From Thalassia testudinum (taxonomy: Eukaryota; Streptophyta; Magnoliopsida; Alismatales; Hydrocharitaceae), in contig JAZHRO010000002.1 in NCBI GenBank assembly GCA_037157565.1, forward strand, positions 78,542,001 through 78,606,000: DNA of 64,000 bases, given 5' to 3'. Positions 53,444 to 64,000 of this stretch are shown here, piece by piece. Under the pieces are notes generated by a model, which worked only from the letters and a program-made list of their open reading frames with translations, did no database searches and was not told where the DNA came from. Numbering within the stretch: position 1 is the first letter of the stretch; each line of letters begins with the position of its first letter. The position numbers and the translations under genes were made by a program.

Positions 53444-54984
53444 TGATGTAGACATAATTATTGAGGGTAAAATGCCTATTCATGCATGTTCCTAGGCTTA
53501 GATTTGCATTTCATGTTATAAATATTACATAGCATGCATCATTCTGCATTTAGAGTAGTTGTATATAATGTAGGTTAATTGCATCCTTTTTGTGGTCTGG
53601 AGAGAAGGATATTTATTTCGAAGCCTCGGATTGACAATTCGACTGTATGGATCTGATTAAGACGACGATCGGAGTCCAATGCCTCTGAAATTGCCTTGAT
53701 CGGAGTCCCGTTGCACCATATGTAGTCCGAGGAAGATCAATGGCCAAGGGACTAGGTGACATAATTAGGAGCTTCAAATGACAAATTCGACCATGCAAAT
53801 GGATTCGAGTTAATGATTGCAGCCCAACGGAGTAAAAATTGACTCAATCCAACCTCTGTAGTAGCCCCTACAACGAAAAGAAGATGGACGACCCAGATTA
53901 CGCCACGTGGCACAGCCCAGGCCGCCCATGTGCATGCACGGGTCACTGCACACGTGCGGCAGCGTGGGTACGCACGCAGAGGCACGCATGCGCACAGCGC
54001 AGCGCCAGCACATGAGCGTATGCATGCACGATAAAGAAAGCGCATAGCGCAGAGCTAGCGGAGCAAGGGGTAGGCACCTGCTCAATTGGTGCTAGCCTAC
54101 AGCGACGCATGAGCTAGACCTACAACGATACTTATAGCTGTCGCTAATTCTTCGCATGCCAGCAAAGCCAGCTGTGGCATGAGCGGGCATGAGCTGCCTA
54201 CAGCAACACTTCCAGCGATGGCTTGGAGGTCACTAATGGTCCCATACCTAATTTTGCCTCTTCTCCTCCACTATAAAAGGACCTAGACCCCCTCCCTTCC
54301 AAGCCATCTCTACCTACTCTACTCCCACGTACTCCCAAGCTCTAGCAAGCCTACCAACGCTCTGTTAGAGCTTGCTCTCAAGCTCCCAAGGCACCTATTA
54401 GTATAGCGAACCTCTGCCCCACCAAATACTCCTCCAACTTCCCATCCCCATTCATAGGTTGCCTTGGAGCCGTCCTCCCACCTCCATTCCGGTAGCAGAT
54501 CATCTCCGCCTTCTCACCTCCATTCCGGAGCCACGCCAAAGCTTTCCTCTACCCGTGTCCTCCTGCATCTCACCTCCGTCGACCTACTCCTCACCTCCTT
54601 CGTTCGAGCTTCAGCCAGGCGTCGTCGTCTCACCGAACAACTGATTTGGGAGATTTCTTCTCACCCCCCTCTCTTTTTATGCTTTCATAATTTATTGTAA
54701 TTAACATTGGAGTGATATATATCTATCAAATTTGTTCCATATCTATTGTGATTCATTCTGCTTGTCTTCTTCTTTCAAAAATACAAAAAAATAACAAAAT
54801 CCTATAATACCAAAAATAAACAAAACAAAGCATGATTTTCAATTAAAATAAACGTTGCCTCCCTGTGTTCGACCTAAGACTCCCTTGGAGTTTCGGTATA
54901 AATTTTATTTAACCACGAGTTTTGCAACTATGACGACGGGTTACTTGTAACCCTAATTTCAAACTCGCGAAACACGTGTGATCA
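53444..54984 (+). repeat. Element A 3' LTR
   Basis: The LTR is 1,541 bp, TGATGTAGACATAATT to ACACGTGTGATCA, with a single TATA box at 54271-54280. The CpG-rich tract is at 53930-54060 and the U3 blocks at about 53635-53685 and 53780-53830. It lacks the second promoter unit of the 5' LTR. Confidence 0.87.
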
Positions 54985-55300
54985 ATTATCACATAATATT
55001 TTTATCTTATTAAATATCAAATTAAAATCTTTCAAAGTATTTTTCATCCATAACACTTGGGAACATGCTAGAGCGGCAGCTATATACTTAACCTCCGTGG
55101 TTGATAAGGTTACACTAGATTGTTTCTTTAAGAACGAAGAGACTAGTGATTTGCCTAAAACTTGGCATGTCCCATTAATACTCTTCTTATCGGTACAGAT
55201 ACCTACGTAGTCCATATCGCCATATGTAACTAGTTTGAAATGTGTACTCCTAGGGTAAAATAGGTTAAAATAAACCATATTCACATGTGTCAACCATATA
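54985..55300 (-). pseudogene. Element F RNase H, N-terminal part, cut by A
   Basis: The minus frame reads HFKLVTYGDMDYVGICTDKKS, split as VTYGDMDYVG and CTDKKSINGTCQVLG, then TEVKYIAAALACSQVLWMK, ending ILCDN at the A target site. The conserved Ty1/copia RNase H context TEAEY has changed to TEVKY, and the D of the first motif (GYSDADW type) is kept as GDMDY. It continues at 11921. Confidence 0.85.
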
Positions 55301-56557
55301 TCTAAATATTCTTTTAACTGCATTTAAGTGTGATTGTTTGGGGTTTGATTGAAATCTAGCACATAAGAAAGTACTAAATGGAATGTTGGGTCTACTAGAG
55401 GTTAAATACAACAAGGAGCTAATCATGCTACGATAAAGTTTTTGATCTATGGGAGTACCTAACTCATCCAAGTCCAAGGAGGTGACACTCATAGGATTGT
55501 TCTTCCCTTTACTTTTCTTCATCTCAAATCTTTTCAGCATCTCCTTTGTGTAGTTTGATTGACACACAAAGGTCCCGAATTTGAGTTGAGTGATTTGTAA
55601 ACCCAAGAAGAACTTGAGTTCACCCATCAAATTCATTTCGAATTCTTCCTGCATAATCTTGGAGAACTTTCTACACATAGATTCATTAGTAGCACCGAAG
55701 AGAATATCGTCTACATATATTCGGACTAATAATATGTCTTTTCCTTTTCTTTTAATGAACAATGTAGAATTAGCTTCTCCTATAGAGAAGTTTGCACTCA
55801 ACAAATAGACTTTGAGTCTCTCATACCATGCTCTAGGAGCTTGCTTTAGGCCATATAATACCTTGTTTAATTTATAGACAATGTTAGGTTTATCATGAGA
55901 CTTAAAACCAGAAGGTTGTTTTACAAAAACTTCCTCCTTAATGAAACCGTTAAGAAAAACACACTTAACGTCCATTTGAAAGAGTATAAAGCCAAGGAAG
56001 GTGGCATAAGTATGAAGCATGCGAATTGATTCTAGTCGAGTTATGGGAGCGTAGGTCTCATCAAAATCAATCCCTTCTTCTTGGTTATATCCTTATGCTA
56101 CCAACCGAGCCTTGTTTTGAATGACTACACCAAATTCATCCAACTTTTTCTGGAATACCCATTTGGTTTCTATTATCATTTGCTCTTTAGGCTTAAGTAC
56201 TAGATCCCAAACTTCATTCCTTTGGAATTGGTTGAGTTCCTCTTGCATAGCCGTCATCCAAGGTTCTTTAGAGTATGCTTCCTTGATGTTCTTCGATTCA
56301 ACTTGAGATACAAAGGTAGAGAGACCGAAAGAGCAACTAAAACAAGATCGGGTTTTAACGCTATCGAAAACACTTCCAATGACTTGACTTTCGGGATGAT
56401 CCCTTTGAAATATCCAATATTTTGGAAGATTATGGACATTAGAGTTGGGGATGTTTGACACATCAATAGAAGAATCATCATCATTTTCCACATTGACCTG
56501 ATCAATAGAAGAAGAGTGAGGTGATTCATCGAAAGAAACATGAAGGGTTTCCTCCAC
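55301..56557 (-). pseudogene. Element F reverse transcriptase
   Basis: The open frames 56557-56093 and 56020-55265 (minus) hold KEPWMTAMQEELNQFQRNEVW, here shortened to MQEELNQFQRNEVWDL, then KWVFQKKLDEFG and KARLVA. After a stop near 56095 come MDVKCVFLNGFIKEEVFVKQP, shortened to VFLNGFIKEEVFVKQP, KALYGLKQAPRAWY-type sequence and the catalytic RIYVDDILFG. MKDVKSAFLNG-type Ser/Ala to Cys/Val changes are visible. The YVDD motif is intact, and this is the best-preserved enzyme of F. The stop at about 56095 separates fingers from palm. Confidence 0.87.
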
Positions 56558-56667
56558 TATTAATGTGGTCTTGTTAAAAGTCCGGTATGCCTTACTACAT
56601 GAAGAATAACCAATAAAGATAGCTTCTTCACCTTTGACATCAAATTTATCTAAATTAGAATGGGTAT

Positions 56668-57800
56668 TTAAAACAAAACATCATCATCCAAAAACTTTAA
56701 AATAATTAATCTCGAGTATTTTCCCATAATATAGTTCAAAGCAAGTTTTTGCAACTCAAATAGAATTAAGATGAGATTTAACACATAACAAGCCGTGGTA
56801 ACTTCCTCTACCGAAAAGTACTGCGACAACCCAGAGTCTATGAGCAATGTTCGAGTACACTCTTGAAGGGTGCAGTTCTTTCTCTCAACTACCCTATTTT
56901 GTTGAGGTGTTCGGGGAAAGAGCAAGGAGTTTTCAAACTTGCCCCCATGAACACTATGAATTTGAGTGATTTGGTAGTCTTTTTCAGTTTGAACCTTCCC
57001 ACAAAAAATAGAAAAGATGGAAAACACTCCATCTTTGGATCTCAAGAAGGAGACCCATGAAAACCTTGAAAAATCATCTACAATTACAAGGCAATATTTG
57101 CATCTACTAAGACTCTCATATTTTGTTGGTCCAAACAAATCTAGGTGAAGTAATTCTAGTGGTCTTGATGTGAATATAACTTCTTTGGTTTTAAAGCTAG
57201 ATTGCATGATTTTACTTAAGTTACATGAATCACATATAAGGTCATCTACAAATTTTCCTTTAGGAAGACTTCTAACTAGTTCATATTTGGCTAACTTTTG
57301 GACTAGCCTCATATGAACATGTTCTAGTCTTCTATGCCATACATTCAATTCATCATTAGCTACAAGACATTCATAAGCACTATCTTTATCAAATTCTACA
57401 ATATAAATGTCTTTAAACCTAGTTCCCTTAAGAAGAGTTTTATTTGTTGATGCATGCATAATTTTAAATATTTTGGAGGTGAAAACTACCTTATGTCCCT
57501 TATAACAAATTTTACTAACACTTAATAAGTTATGTTGTAATCCTTTTACTAAAGACACATTTGAGATAGGAGATAGAGGGTTACCTATTTTACCAAGGCC
57601 AATAATATGGCTCTTGTGGTTGTTGCCAAATGTAACCATTCCTCCATCCATAGGTTGGAGGTCCAAAAATAGGTGCTTGTCCCTCGTCATGTGTTTGGAA
57701 CAATCGAAGTCCATCACCCATCGGCCTCCTTGGCGATGGTCTCCTTGTCTTCTTTCTTGTAGGTCTCTTTGTTCCGACAAAAGACCTCCATTCGTAACTT
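56668..57800 (-). pseudogene. Element F protease active site and integrase
   Basis: The 370-residue minus frame (57780-56668) starts in the protease, where the usual DSG is replaced by DFD in WVMDFDCSKHMT (residues 21-32), so protease is dead. Integrase follows: zinc ligands H149, H154 and C183, C186, and the first catalytic Asp at residue 214 in LHLDLFGP. The second, normally in SDHGG, is Val in IHSVHGG (residue 277). The Glu is kept in VVERKN (299). The domain order PR then INT before RT is the Ty1/copia arrangement. Confidence 0.88.
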
Positions 57801-58997
57801 GGTGTTTCTTTAGGCCTTTCTAGTTTGAGTTGGCCATCCTTCATTTTGTAGATCCAGTTTTTGACATTATACTGTCCTTTGAAACCTACAAAATAAAGTG
57901 CAAGTTGTCTTTTTGGTATCCATAGTAATGTGGATCCGTATTTATTAGTGGTTCTTTTTGGAGGAAGATCCTTTTTAAATTCATTTTGACTACTTTCATA
58001 ATAGCCTAGTCCAAATTTACCTGAGGAAGGCTTTTGATGACCAATAAGCTTGTCCAAGTTATTCTGTCCTTTTTTAAATTTGGCTAAGTTCTTAAGAAGT
58101 TGATTTGATTTTTCTTTAAGTTGATTTATCACTATTTTCATTTTGCGAGGTTTATCTTCTAGTCCTCTAATTTCTAATCTAAGTAGGCCATTCTCATCCT
58201 TTTTATGAGAGTTTGATTTTTCAAGAACATGAATCTTGTCAAGTAGTTCTTCTGTAGCTAGGAATTTTTGTTCACTCATGGCTATATATAAATCCTTTGT
58301 TAATGATTCTTTTTCAATCACTAGATTTCCTATTTATATATTTAAAGCTGTGATTTCTTTAGTGAGAATTATGTTCTTTTCTTTAAGGTCATTTATTAAT
58401 TCCTTACACTCTAAGTTTTCTACTTTTAGTCCTTGTTTCTTTAAAATCTAGATACAATAAATCAAATGCTTCTTGCAACTAATCTAAGGAATATAAATTT
58501 ACCTTAGGTTCCTCGAACTCAGATCCGGATGTGTCGTTGGTTGCCATGACTCTCAAGCAAGTTGTTTCTTCATTTGTCTCCTCTTCTTCTTCGGAAGTGG
58601 AGTCATCCCAAGTCACTTGGAATGCTTTCTTCTTGAAATGCTTAGGCTTGGACAACTTTTTGTAGTCAGAAGGCTTCTTGCCTTTCTTCTCATCATCCTT
58701 TTTGAGCAAGGGACACTCCTTCCTTATGTGACCTCTCTTCTTGCTATTGTAGCAAACTAGAGGTTCTTCTTCCCTTTTCTTTCCCTTGATCTCTCTTCTA
58801 TTTCTGAGGAACTTTTTAAATTTTTTAGCTAATAAAATAAATTATTCATCATTGGTACTTACCTCATCGTCTGATGTTGCCTTGAAAGCTAAGGCCTTCT
58901 TCTTTGGCTCCGGTGTGATTGACTTCTTTTGGTCCATCTTTGTCTCATAAGCCATTAGATTCCCAGGTAGATTCTCCTTGTCTAGATCCTTTACTTG
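57801..58997 (-). pseudogene. Element F gag, C-terminal part with coiled coil and zinc knuckle
   Basis: From the I insertion the minus strand reads NQVKDLDKENLPGNLMAYE, the end of the Gag core, then a Lys-rich stretch and a zinc knuckle CYNSKKRGHIRKECP in which the second Cys is Ser (about 58717-58750). An acidic segment, STSEEEEETNEETT, follows, then heptad-rich sequence of a probable coiled coil to about 58000 (LLDKIHVLEKSNSHKK and KMKIVINQLKEKS). Several stops occur near 58440-58330. RNA binding by the knuckle would be impaired. Confidence 0.82.
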
Positions 58998-59002
58998 GTT
59001 GG

Positions 59003-60817
59003 TGATGAGCAAGTTTCGCAGGATTGAAATTGGGGTTTCAAGAACCCGTCGTCGTAGTTCGCAAAACTCGCTATCAGATAAAATTTATAACCGAAACTCG
59101 AAATGTGAGTCTCGGGTCGAACATGGGGAGGCGAACGTTTGGTTTTATGAAATCCACGTTTCACTTTATTTCTTTTTTTGTCATTTTTATCTTTTATAAT
59201 TTTTTTTGGAAATTTTTAGAATGCAAGAGATCAGATCGACAATTTCTTATCTAACTAATCTACTTGCAAAATATAAGAGAGAGAAAGAATCACATATATT
59301 TCTGAATCAAACGTTTGTTACAACTAGGAAAGCGGGAAAGATTACACTATGAAAGCAATAAAGATAGAAAGAGGTGAGAGAATCCCCCTCGACGGTAGCT
59401 CGGAGGATGACTTGCTTTGACGTCGCCTAGAGGAAAGTGGTGAGGAGCGGGACGAAGGAGGATGTAGCCAGAGGATGGAGGATGGGGTAGGGTGGCATTG
59501 CGGCGAGGATCTTCTTCTCGAAGGGTGGTAAGAGGATGGCCATGGGATGCTCCACAAATGGGGATGAGAGGTGGGAAAACTATTTTCTTTTCTACTCTAA
59601 AGGAGCATCCCGGGCTTGGGACAAGCTCTCTCTAGAGCCTTGGAGCTGGTGAGAGGAAGAAAGGAAGAGATGAAGAAGAATGGGAGGGGTAGGGGTCCTT
59701 TTATAGTGGAGGAAAGAATCAAATTCGTATACAGGACATTTAGTGACGGTCATTAACGTCACTGAAGATCTGCCACAAATGTCGCTGAAGGTCCTGCACC
59801 AACCGTCACCCCTGCTGGCGCGTGCATAACGTAGGCCATTAGTGATAGCTACAAGCGTCACTAAAGGCCCGCGCAATTGTCGCTGTAGCCTATAGCTCAC
59901 GCTTGCTTACAGTAGTGCTCACACTAGCGCCATCAGATGCTCGATCGACGGTCGCGATCGCGCGAGGATTGCGCGCTCATATGGCATTGGATGGCACGTG
60001 AGAATGCAAGTTGAGTTGGGCATTGGATCGCGCAGGCGTATCCGTGATCATTTGTGTGTCCGCGTGGAGACTCTACACCGTTCGATGAAGATTGTGTGGC
60101 CCAATTTGGCGCTCGTGCTCACGCTGTTAATTGCACGTGCTCGTGGGGATTTGACCACGTGCTTGCGACTTGAGAGCACCCCTCGCGACCAATGTGTTGC
60201 GAGTACTTTTGTGTCTCAAAGATGAATTGAGTGCTGCAGGCGTGGAGGCATCCCAACCGTTGGATCTTGATCCAACGACTTGGATTCGAAGGCGTGGAAG
60301 ATGAAGGGTAGGGTCAGTTGCTGCTGGCCAGTGTTGGGTGGCCTAGATGGTGCCACGTGGCGCCATCTAGGTCATCCATTCTTCTTTTGTAGAGGGTGCT
60401 ACGGAGCTCTGATTGAGATGATTCCCACATTCCCGGACTGCGATCGTCGCTCCGAATTCATCCGTACAGTCGGATTTTTTCATCCGAAGTCCGTATGGAT
60501 GTCGCATTGCCCCCTGGTTGTTGATCTTCCTTGGACTTCATATGATGCTATGGGACTCCGATTTAGATGATTTTGGAGGCGTTAGACTCCGATCGTCATC
60601 TTGATCGGATCTATACAGTCCGATCGTCCATCTGAGGCCCTGAAATAAATCTTCTTCTCTCCTTACCATAAAAAGGACCTAATTAACCTAAAATATATAC
60701 AAGTACTCTAAATACAGAATGATGCATGCTATGTAATATTTATAACATGAAATACAAATCTAAGCCCAAGAACATGCATGATTAGGTATTTTAACCTAAA
60801 TAAATGTATCTATATCA
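59003..60817 (-). repeat. Solo LTR I, A/C-family, inside F gag
   Basis: The minus strand starts TGATATAGATACATTTATTTAGG-like sequence (first 12 bases TGATATAGATAC) and ends with the A-family LTR end, TTGCTCATCA. It is 1,815 bp. Flanks GTTGG (58998-59002) and GCTGG (60818-60822) are a target duplication with one mismatch. Removing the LTR and one copy restores the F gag frame EEANQVKD. No internal region is present, so it arose by recombination between two LTRs. Both U3 blocks and the hairpin at 60258-60277 are present. Confidence 0.87.
59697..59706 (-). promoter_or_regulatory. Solo LTR I TATA box
   Basis: The minus strand reads CTATAAAAGG in the context TCCACTATAAAAGGACC, nearly the same as in the A 3' LTR. 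Confidence 0.6.
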
Positions 60818-60822
60818 GCTGG

Positions 60823-61420
60823 CTTCTTCTATCGTTGTAACCTTTTGCTCCTATTCGGGTCCGAGGGAGCGAAGGAGCTTGGGTTGAAGCCCCCACTTGA
60901 TAAATGTCTTCCCTAGAGACTTGATGTTATTCACGATTAACGTGAATTGGGTGTACATGTCCCTTAGTCTCTCGTTCTCCTTCATAGTGAAGGCTTCAAA
61001 TTCTTGTGATAAAACATTAATCTTGGAGGATTTAACTCTAGATGTATCTTCATGAGTTACCTCTGAGGTTCTCCATATTTCATGAGCGGTTGTGCATTGA
61101 CTAATGCGATTGAACTCCTCTGGGCTAAGTGTGCAATAGAGTGAGTTCATTGCCTTCACATTCAGCCTGAGGTGATGAATTTGCTCCAGCATGTATGCCA
61201 TCTCTGGTTTGTCGGGAATGTCGTATGCAGATTCGCACTTCTCCGAGATGGAGAAGTCATTGGCTTAAAGCCACATCTTCATTCTCAACTTCCAATATGT
61301 GTAGTTGGTTCCTTCGAAGAGAGGTAGTTGGTAGTGGATTACCCCTCTGATCTTTTGGTGGATACTACTCTTGTCTCCATAGGATCTTCTGCGGATGTTA
61401 CCCCTAAAAGCGGAAACCTA
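60823..61420 (-). pseudogene. gag: Element F gag, N-terminal part
   Basis: The minus strand reads PLFEGTNYTYWKLRMKMWL near 61310, the typical start of a Ty1/copia Gag core, then SAYDIPDKP, an open frame 61201-60851 with KAMNSLYCTLSPEEFNRI, CTTAHEIWRTSEVTHE and LRDMYTQFTLIVNNIKSLGK, up to LLRSLGPE. A stop follows, then EQKVTTIEEA at the I insertion. Stops near 61267 and 60850 break it. Gag forms the particle and packages RNA. Confidence 0.83.
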
Positions 61421-61432
61421 CTTTGACACCAA
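61421..61432 (-). promoter_or_regulatory. Element F primer binding site, tRNA-iMet type
   Basis: The minus strand reads TTGGTGTCAAAG, like the Ty1/copia site TTGGTATCAGAG complementary to initiator tRNA-Met with transitions. It lies one base inside the LTR. Confidence 0.75.
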
Positions 61433-61433
61433 A

Positions 61434-62622
61434 TGAAATTGCACTAGAGGGGGGTGAATAGTGAATTTAAAAAATAATTGCAAGATTAAATACAATCACA
61501 AAAATGGAGGCACAAGATTTTTAGGTGGAAACTTAAACCAGGTGAAAACCACCACCTAAGCCAATCCCTTGACTTAGGATTTATGATCACAAAGTGATTA
61601 ATTCACTAACAACACTACTTCAATGAGGGTAGTGTGCCTCAATTACAAATCCCACCTCTGATCACTAAAGAGAGGTTTCTCCCTTCACAATGAAGAAACA
61701 GGGATTCGACAGGCCGGATACCCAACTACAATAAGTAAAAGGAAAAGTAAAATGCACCCTATAAAGCACCCCAAAAATGTGTATAATTAGCTTATCTACT
61801 AAGGGTGAAGGAAACTCCCTGTAGATGAGATTATGAAGCACAATGGGAGTGTTGGTTTGCCCCAAATAGAGTAGCTGCGTAGCATAAGGGCAATGAAAGC
61901 AATGGAATAAGTGAGCAAGTGATGATCTATGTGTATCATATCTCAAGAGGTGTGTTTTGCCTAAAAGGGGTTATAGTGTATTTCTAGGCAAGCTTAGAAC
62001 CTTTAAGAAGGCTTAGGAGAGAGCTCTTAGCCATTGGAGGCAAGTCCCAAGAGATTGGGATGAAATCCAACTCAAATCAAGGTAATTATGATTCTAACAG
62101 CAGGATCAAACGTCTAATTTTTGGGTCAAACGTCTTATAAGATGTCTGACTACAATTATAGACATCTGATTTAATGGGTTAGACTTAGTGTTTTCATCGG
62201 ATCAAAACAGGGTTCTAGGTGGAGGACTGATATGCTATTATAAGATGTCTGGTACTAAAATTGGATGTCTAATTATAGGTAGGTTTCTTCTTATTTTAAT
62301 CAAATTTAAATAGGGTTCTAGATTTTAAGGATCAAACATTAGTGTGGACGTCTGTCCAGTGGCCTAGACGTCTAGAAAGAGATTAATATCTTGCTTAGGG
62401 AATCAAAAAAGTGAGATTTGCTTTCGGACAAATCTCCATAGAGGAAGGGGCTAATGGTCCATTATTGGACGTCTAAAAAGTGTATCTAACCATTAGGAAT
62501 AAAGAATGATAAAGGAAACATTAAGTGGAGTTTGATGGTTGGCTTAAAGGATGTCTGAGGTATGTATTGGACATCTGTATAAGCCTATGGATGTCTGATT
62601 GAAGGTTGCATCAACTAGAGTC
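61434..62622 (-). repeat. Element F 5' LTR, truncated by G
   Basis: The plus strand starts TGAAATTGCACTAGAGG and matches 6982-8177 of the 3' LTR, then stops abruptly where TGTTGGTGCATG begins. About 440 bp of the minus-strand start of the LTR are missing. The TATA box is damaged (CCTAGAAATA at 61976-61989 on the minus strand). The ACGT-core array is present at 62100-62600. Confidence 0.82.
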
Positions 62623-64000
62623 TGTTGGTGCATGAATTCATCGAATTTGAAGGAAGAAGAATGCTTGCGTCGTAGTATAGTCGACAAAACTACTATACAA
62701 CATTTAAATTTATAAGAGTGCTCAGAAATAGGAAATGAGTCTGAGGTTGTTCGCAGGGAGCAAATGTGGAATTCACACACTAATCATAATCAGTGAATCA
62801 CATTTAAAGATATTCAATGAATAATCTATTCAAAAATATATTCAATGATAAACCAATGTATCTCCAGAAATGGAGGGGTAAAAAGATAGGAGAGTGCAAA
62901 ACAATGGTGATTTAGATCACCACTCAAATCCCCATATTAAGCGCAAATCACGAATATCTCAAATTCTTCAATCAAGCCAAATTTTCCAACAGTATTTTGA
63001 ACCATTTACCACATCAGATCAATAAGCCAATAGTACCCTCAGAGTCGCACATATCCCCCAGACGCCTTAAGTTTTCAGGGCTTAGCAACACAAGGCACAG
63101 TAGTACTTGCCATGCAGAGGCACAAGGCTTCAGAGCTAATACCTCAACCCAAGTAGAGAATAGCTAAGTGTTGAACGAGGAGAGGGGCACGAATCCCAAG
63201 GTCAACAATGCAAAACCCTCCTCTCTCCTCATAATTTCTCTTCCCTCAAATCAGAACCAGGTATTTAATCGAGTTATTGGATTATGAATAGGGACCAGGC
63301 CTGCATGCATGTGGATTGTGGGTGAGGTGTGAGGCAAGATGTGTAAGGGGCTCGACCCCCATGTCTTGGGCACGGAGGCTATGGGAGGAATTCCCTTTAT
63401 ACTGATCATCCAACTCGCTAATGCACGAGGTGGAACTAAATGTTATCCTCTACTCCTTTGTTTTCTTTGGTCTATAATTGGAAGGTTGTCCAGGAATTAT
63501 TGTTGCTACTGAGGCTTTGCTGCTCAATTGAATATGCAGGAAGCTTCTTGGTGGTTGTCCGCAGTGCATGGAAGTGGAAGCGAGGTTGGACGTGAACGAA
63601 ACGCGATGGACGAACTTGGAAAATTGACAGTGACGGTGAAGCTCTGGTGGCGACCTAAAAATCAAAATACGGCCTCACGACCCAAATAAAAAATGCTCAC
63701 AAGTATCGCAGTGAGATGAGGAGTGTGTTGGTGGTGTTCGTCTATGGTTTCATGGTTGGTGGAGCTCGGGTGAAGGTGGTGAATGGTGGTAATGGTGGGT
63801 TCCTTCGCTGGAGCTATTGGGTGGTTGAAATGCCCAATAATGTTAGGCTTTTACTCTAGAGGCAAAGAGGAAGGTAGTGGTGGTGGACATGAGTTGTGTT
63901 GATATGTGTGGCGGCCGGACAAAGCTCGCCAAAGCTTCACTGGACACGAAGGAGATAGAGGGGGGATTGACGAATAATGGTCGAATTAGGGTGAGAAGAA
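62623..64000. mobile_element. Element G, unclassified, probable LTR, runs off the window
   Basis: Sequence unlike the F LTR begins TGTTGGTGCATGAATTC exactly where the F LTR stops, and TGTTGG is a common plant LTR start. I see no PBS, polypurine tract or protein similarity in the 1.4 kb available, so family and strand are open. AGTCT (62618-62622) would be the left target duplication. Open frames at 62544-62780 and 63450-63665 are unsupported. Confidence 0.45.

Larger units (their letters stand above)
11927..54984 (+). mobile_element. Element A, gag-protease-only Athila-related retrotransposon, split by B
   Basis: A has 5' LTR 11927-13675, PBS, leader, gag, the start of protease, then the insertion of B (17089-51037), the rest of protease, a short extra frame, a long tail and the 3' LTR 53444-54984. 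After B is removed the internal region is about 5.8 kb and holds no RT, RNase H or integrase. It is therefore non-autonomous but still makes (or once made) its own Gag and protease. Its leader and tail align with those of C, its LTRs resemble those of C and I. Confidence 0.85.
6982..62622 (-). mobile_element. Element F, Sirevirus-like Ty1/copia, split by A and I, truncated by G
   Basis: F runs right to left. Its 5' LTR, PBS and gag are at 57801-62622, protease, integrase, RT and RNase H follow to 54985, then element A interrupts. RNase H resumes at 11921, followed by an extra reading frame, triple GGGGGAGA tracts and the 3' LTR at 6982-8615. The domain order PR-INT-RT-RH is diagnostic of Ty1/copia. 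Long gag with coiled coil, zinc knuckle, an extra 3' reading frame and palindrome-rich regulatory regions are Sirevirus traits. Catalytic residues of protease and integrase are lost, so it is dead. Confidence 0.85.

Overview
The window looks like gene-poor heterochromatin of a flowering plant. I found no host gene, tRNA or rRNA gene. Almost every base can be assigned to LTR retrotransposons of two lineages: Ty3/gypsy elements with Athila-type proteins and primer binding sites (PBS) resembling the 3' end of tRNA-Asp, and one Ty1/copia element with Sirevirus features (long gag with zinc knuckle and coiled coil, PBS like initiator tRNA-Met, GGGGGAGA polypurine tracts, palindrome arrays). The species cannot be named from this sequence.

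The layout is a five-deep nest, read from terminal repeats, target-site duplications (TSDs) and reading frames that rejoin across insertions. E, an old Athila-type element (3739-6981, +), is cut on its left by H (1-3738, -, only its leader and 5' LTR in view) and on its right by the copia element F (6982-62622, -). F is cut in RNase H by A (11927-54984, +, TSD ATTAT) and in gag by a solo LTR, I (59003-60817, -). Its right LTR is cut by an unclassified element G that runs off the window. A is cut in its protease by B (17089-51037, -, autonomous-type Athila). B is cut in reverse transcriptase by C (36464-44096, +, TSD ATACC) and in its 3' non-coding region by D (19772-32998, +, autonomous-type Athila). 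The insertion order is therefore E, F, A, B, then C and D.

B and D carry gag, protease (PR), reverse transcriptase (RT), RNase H (RH) and integrase (INT), all decayed; only B keeps an unbroken integrase with the full catalytic triad. A has gag and protease but no RT, RH or integrase. C has neither gag nor pol but a private acidic reading frame. A and C share leader, 3' tail and related LTRs, so they look like a non-autonomous family that borrows enzymes from B/D-like elements. F carries an extra reading frame between pol and its 3' LTR.

The most unusual signals are non-coding. They are a degenerate ACGT-core palindrome array in LTRs of copia and gypsy elements alike, a leader hairpin with a compensatory base-pair change, a GAGGACATTGCA/GCATGGGGG block about 1.24 kb before the 3' LTR in A, B and C, seven exact copies of CCACCAAATA in the D tail, a TATA box in the loop of a perfect 11-bp inverted repeat in the D promoter, and a U3 palindrome kept by paired changes in the two LTRs of C.
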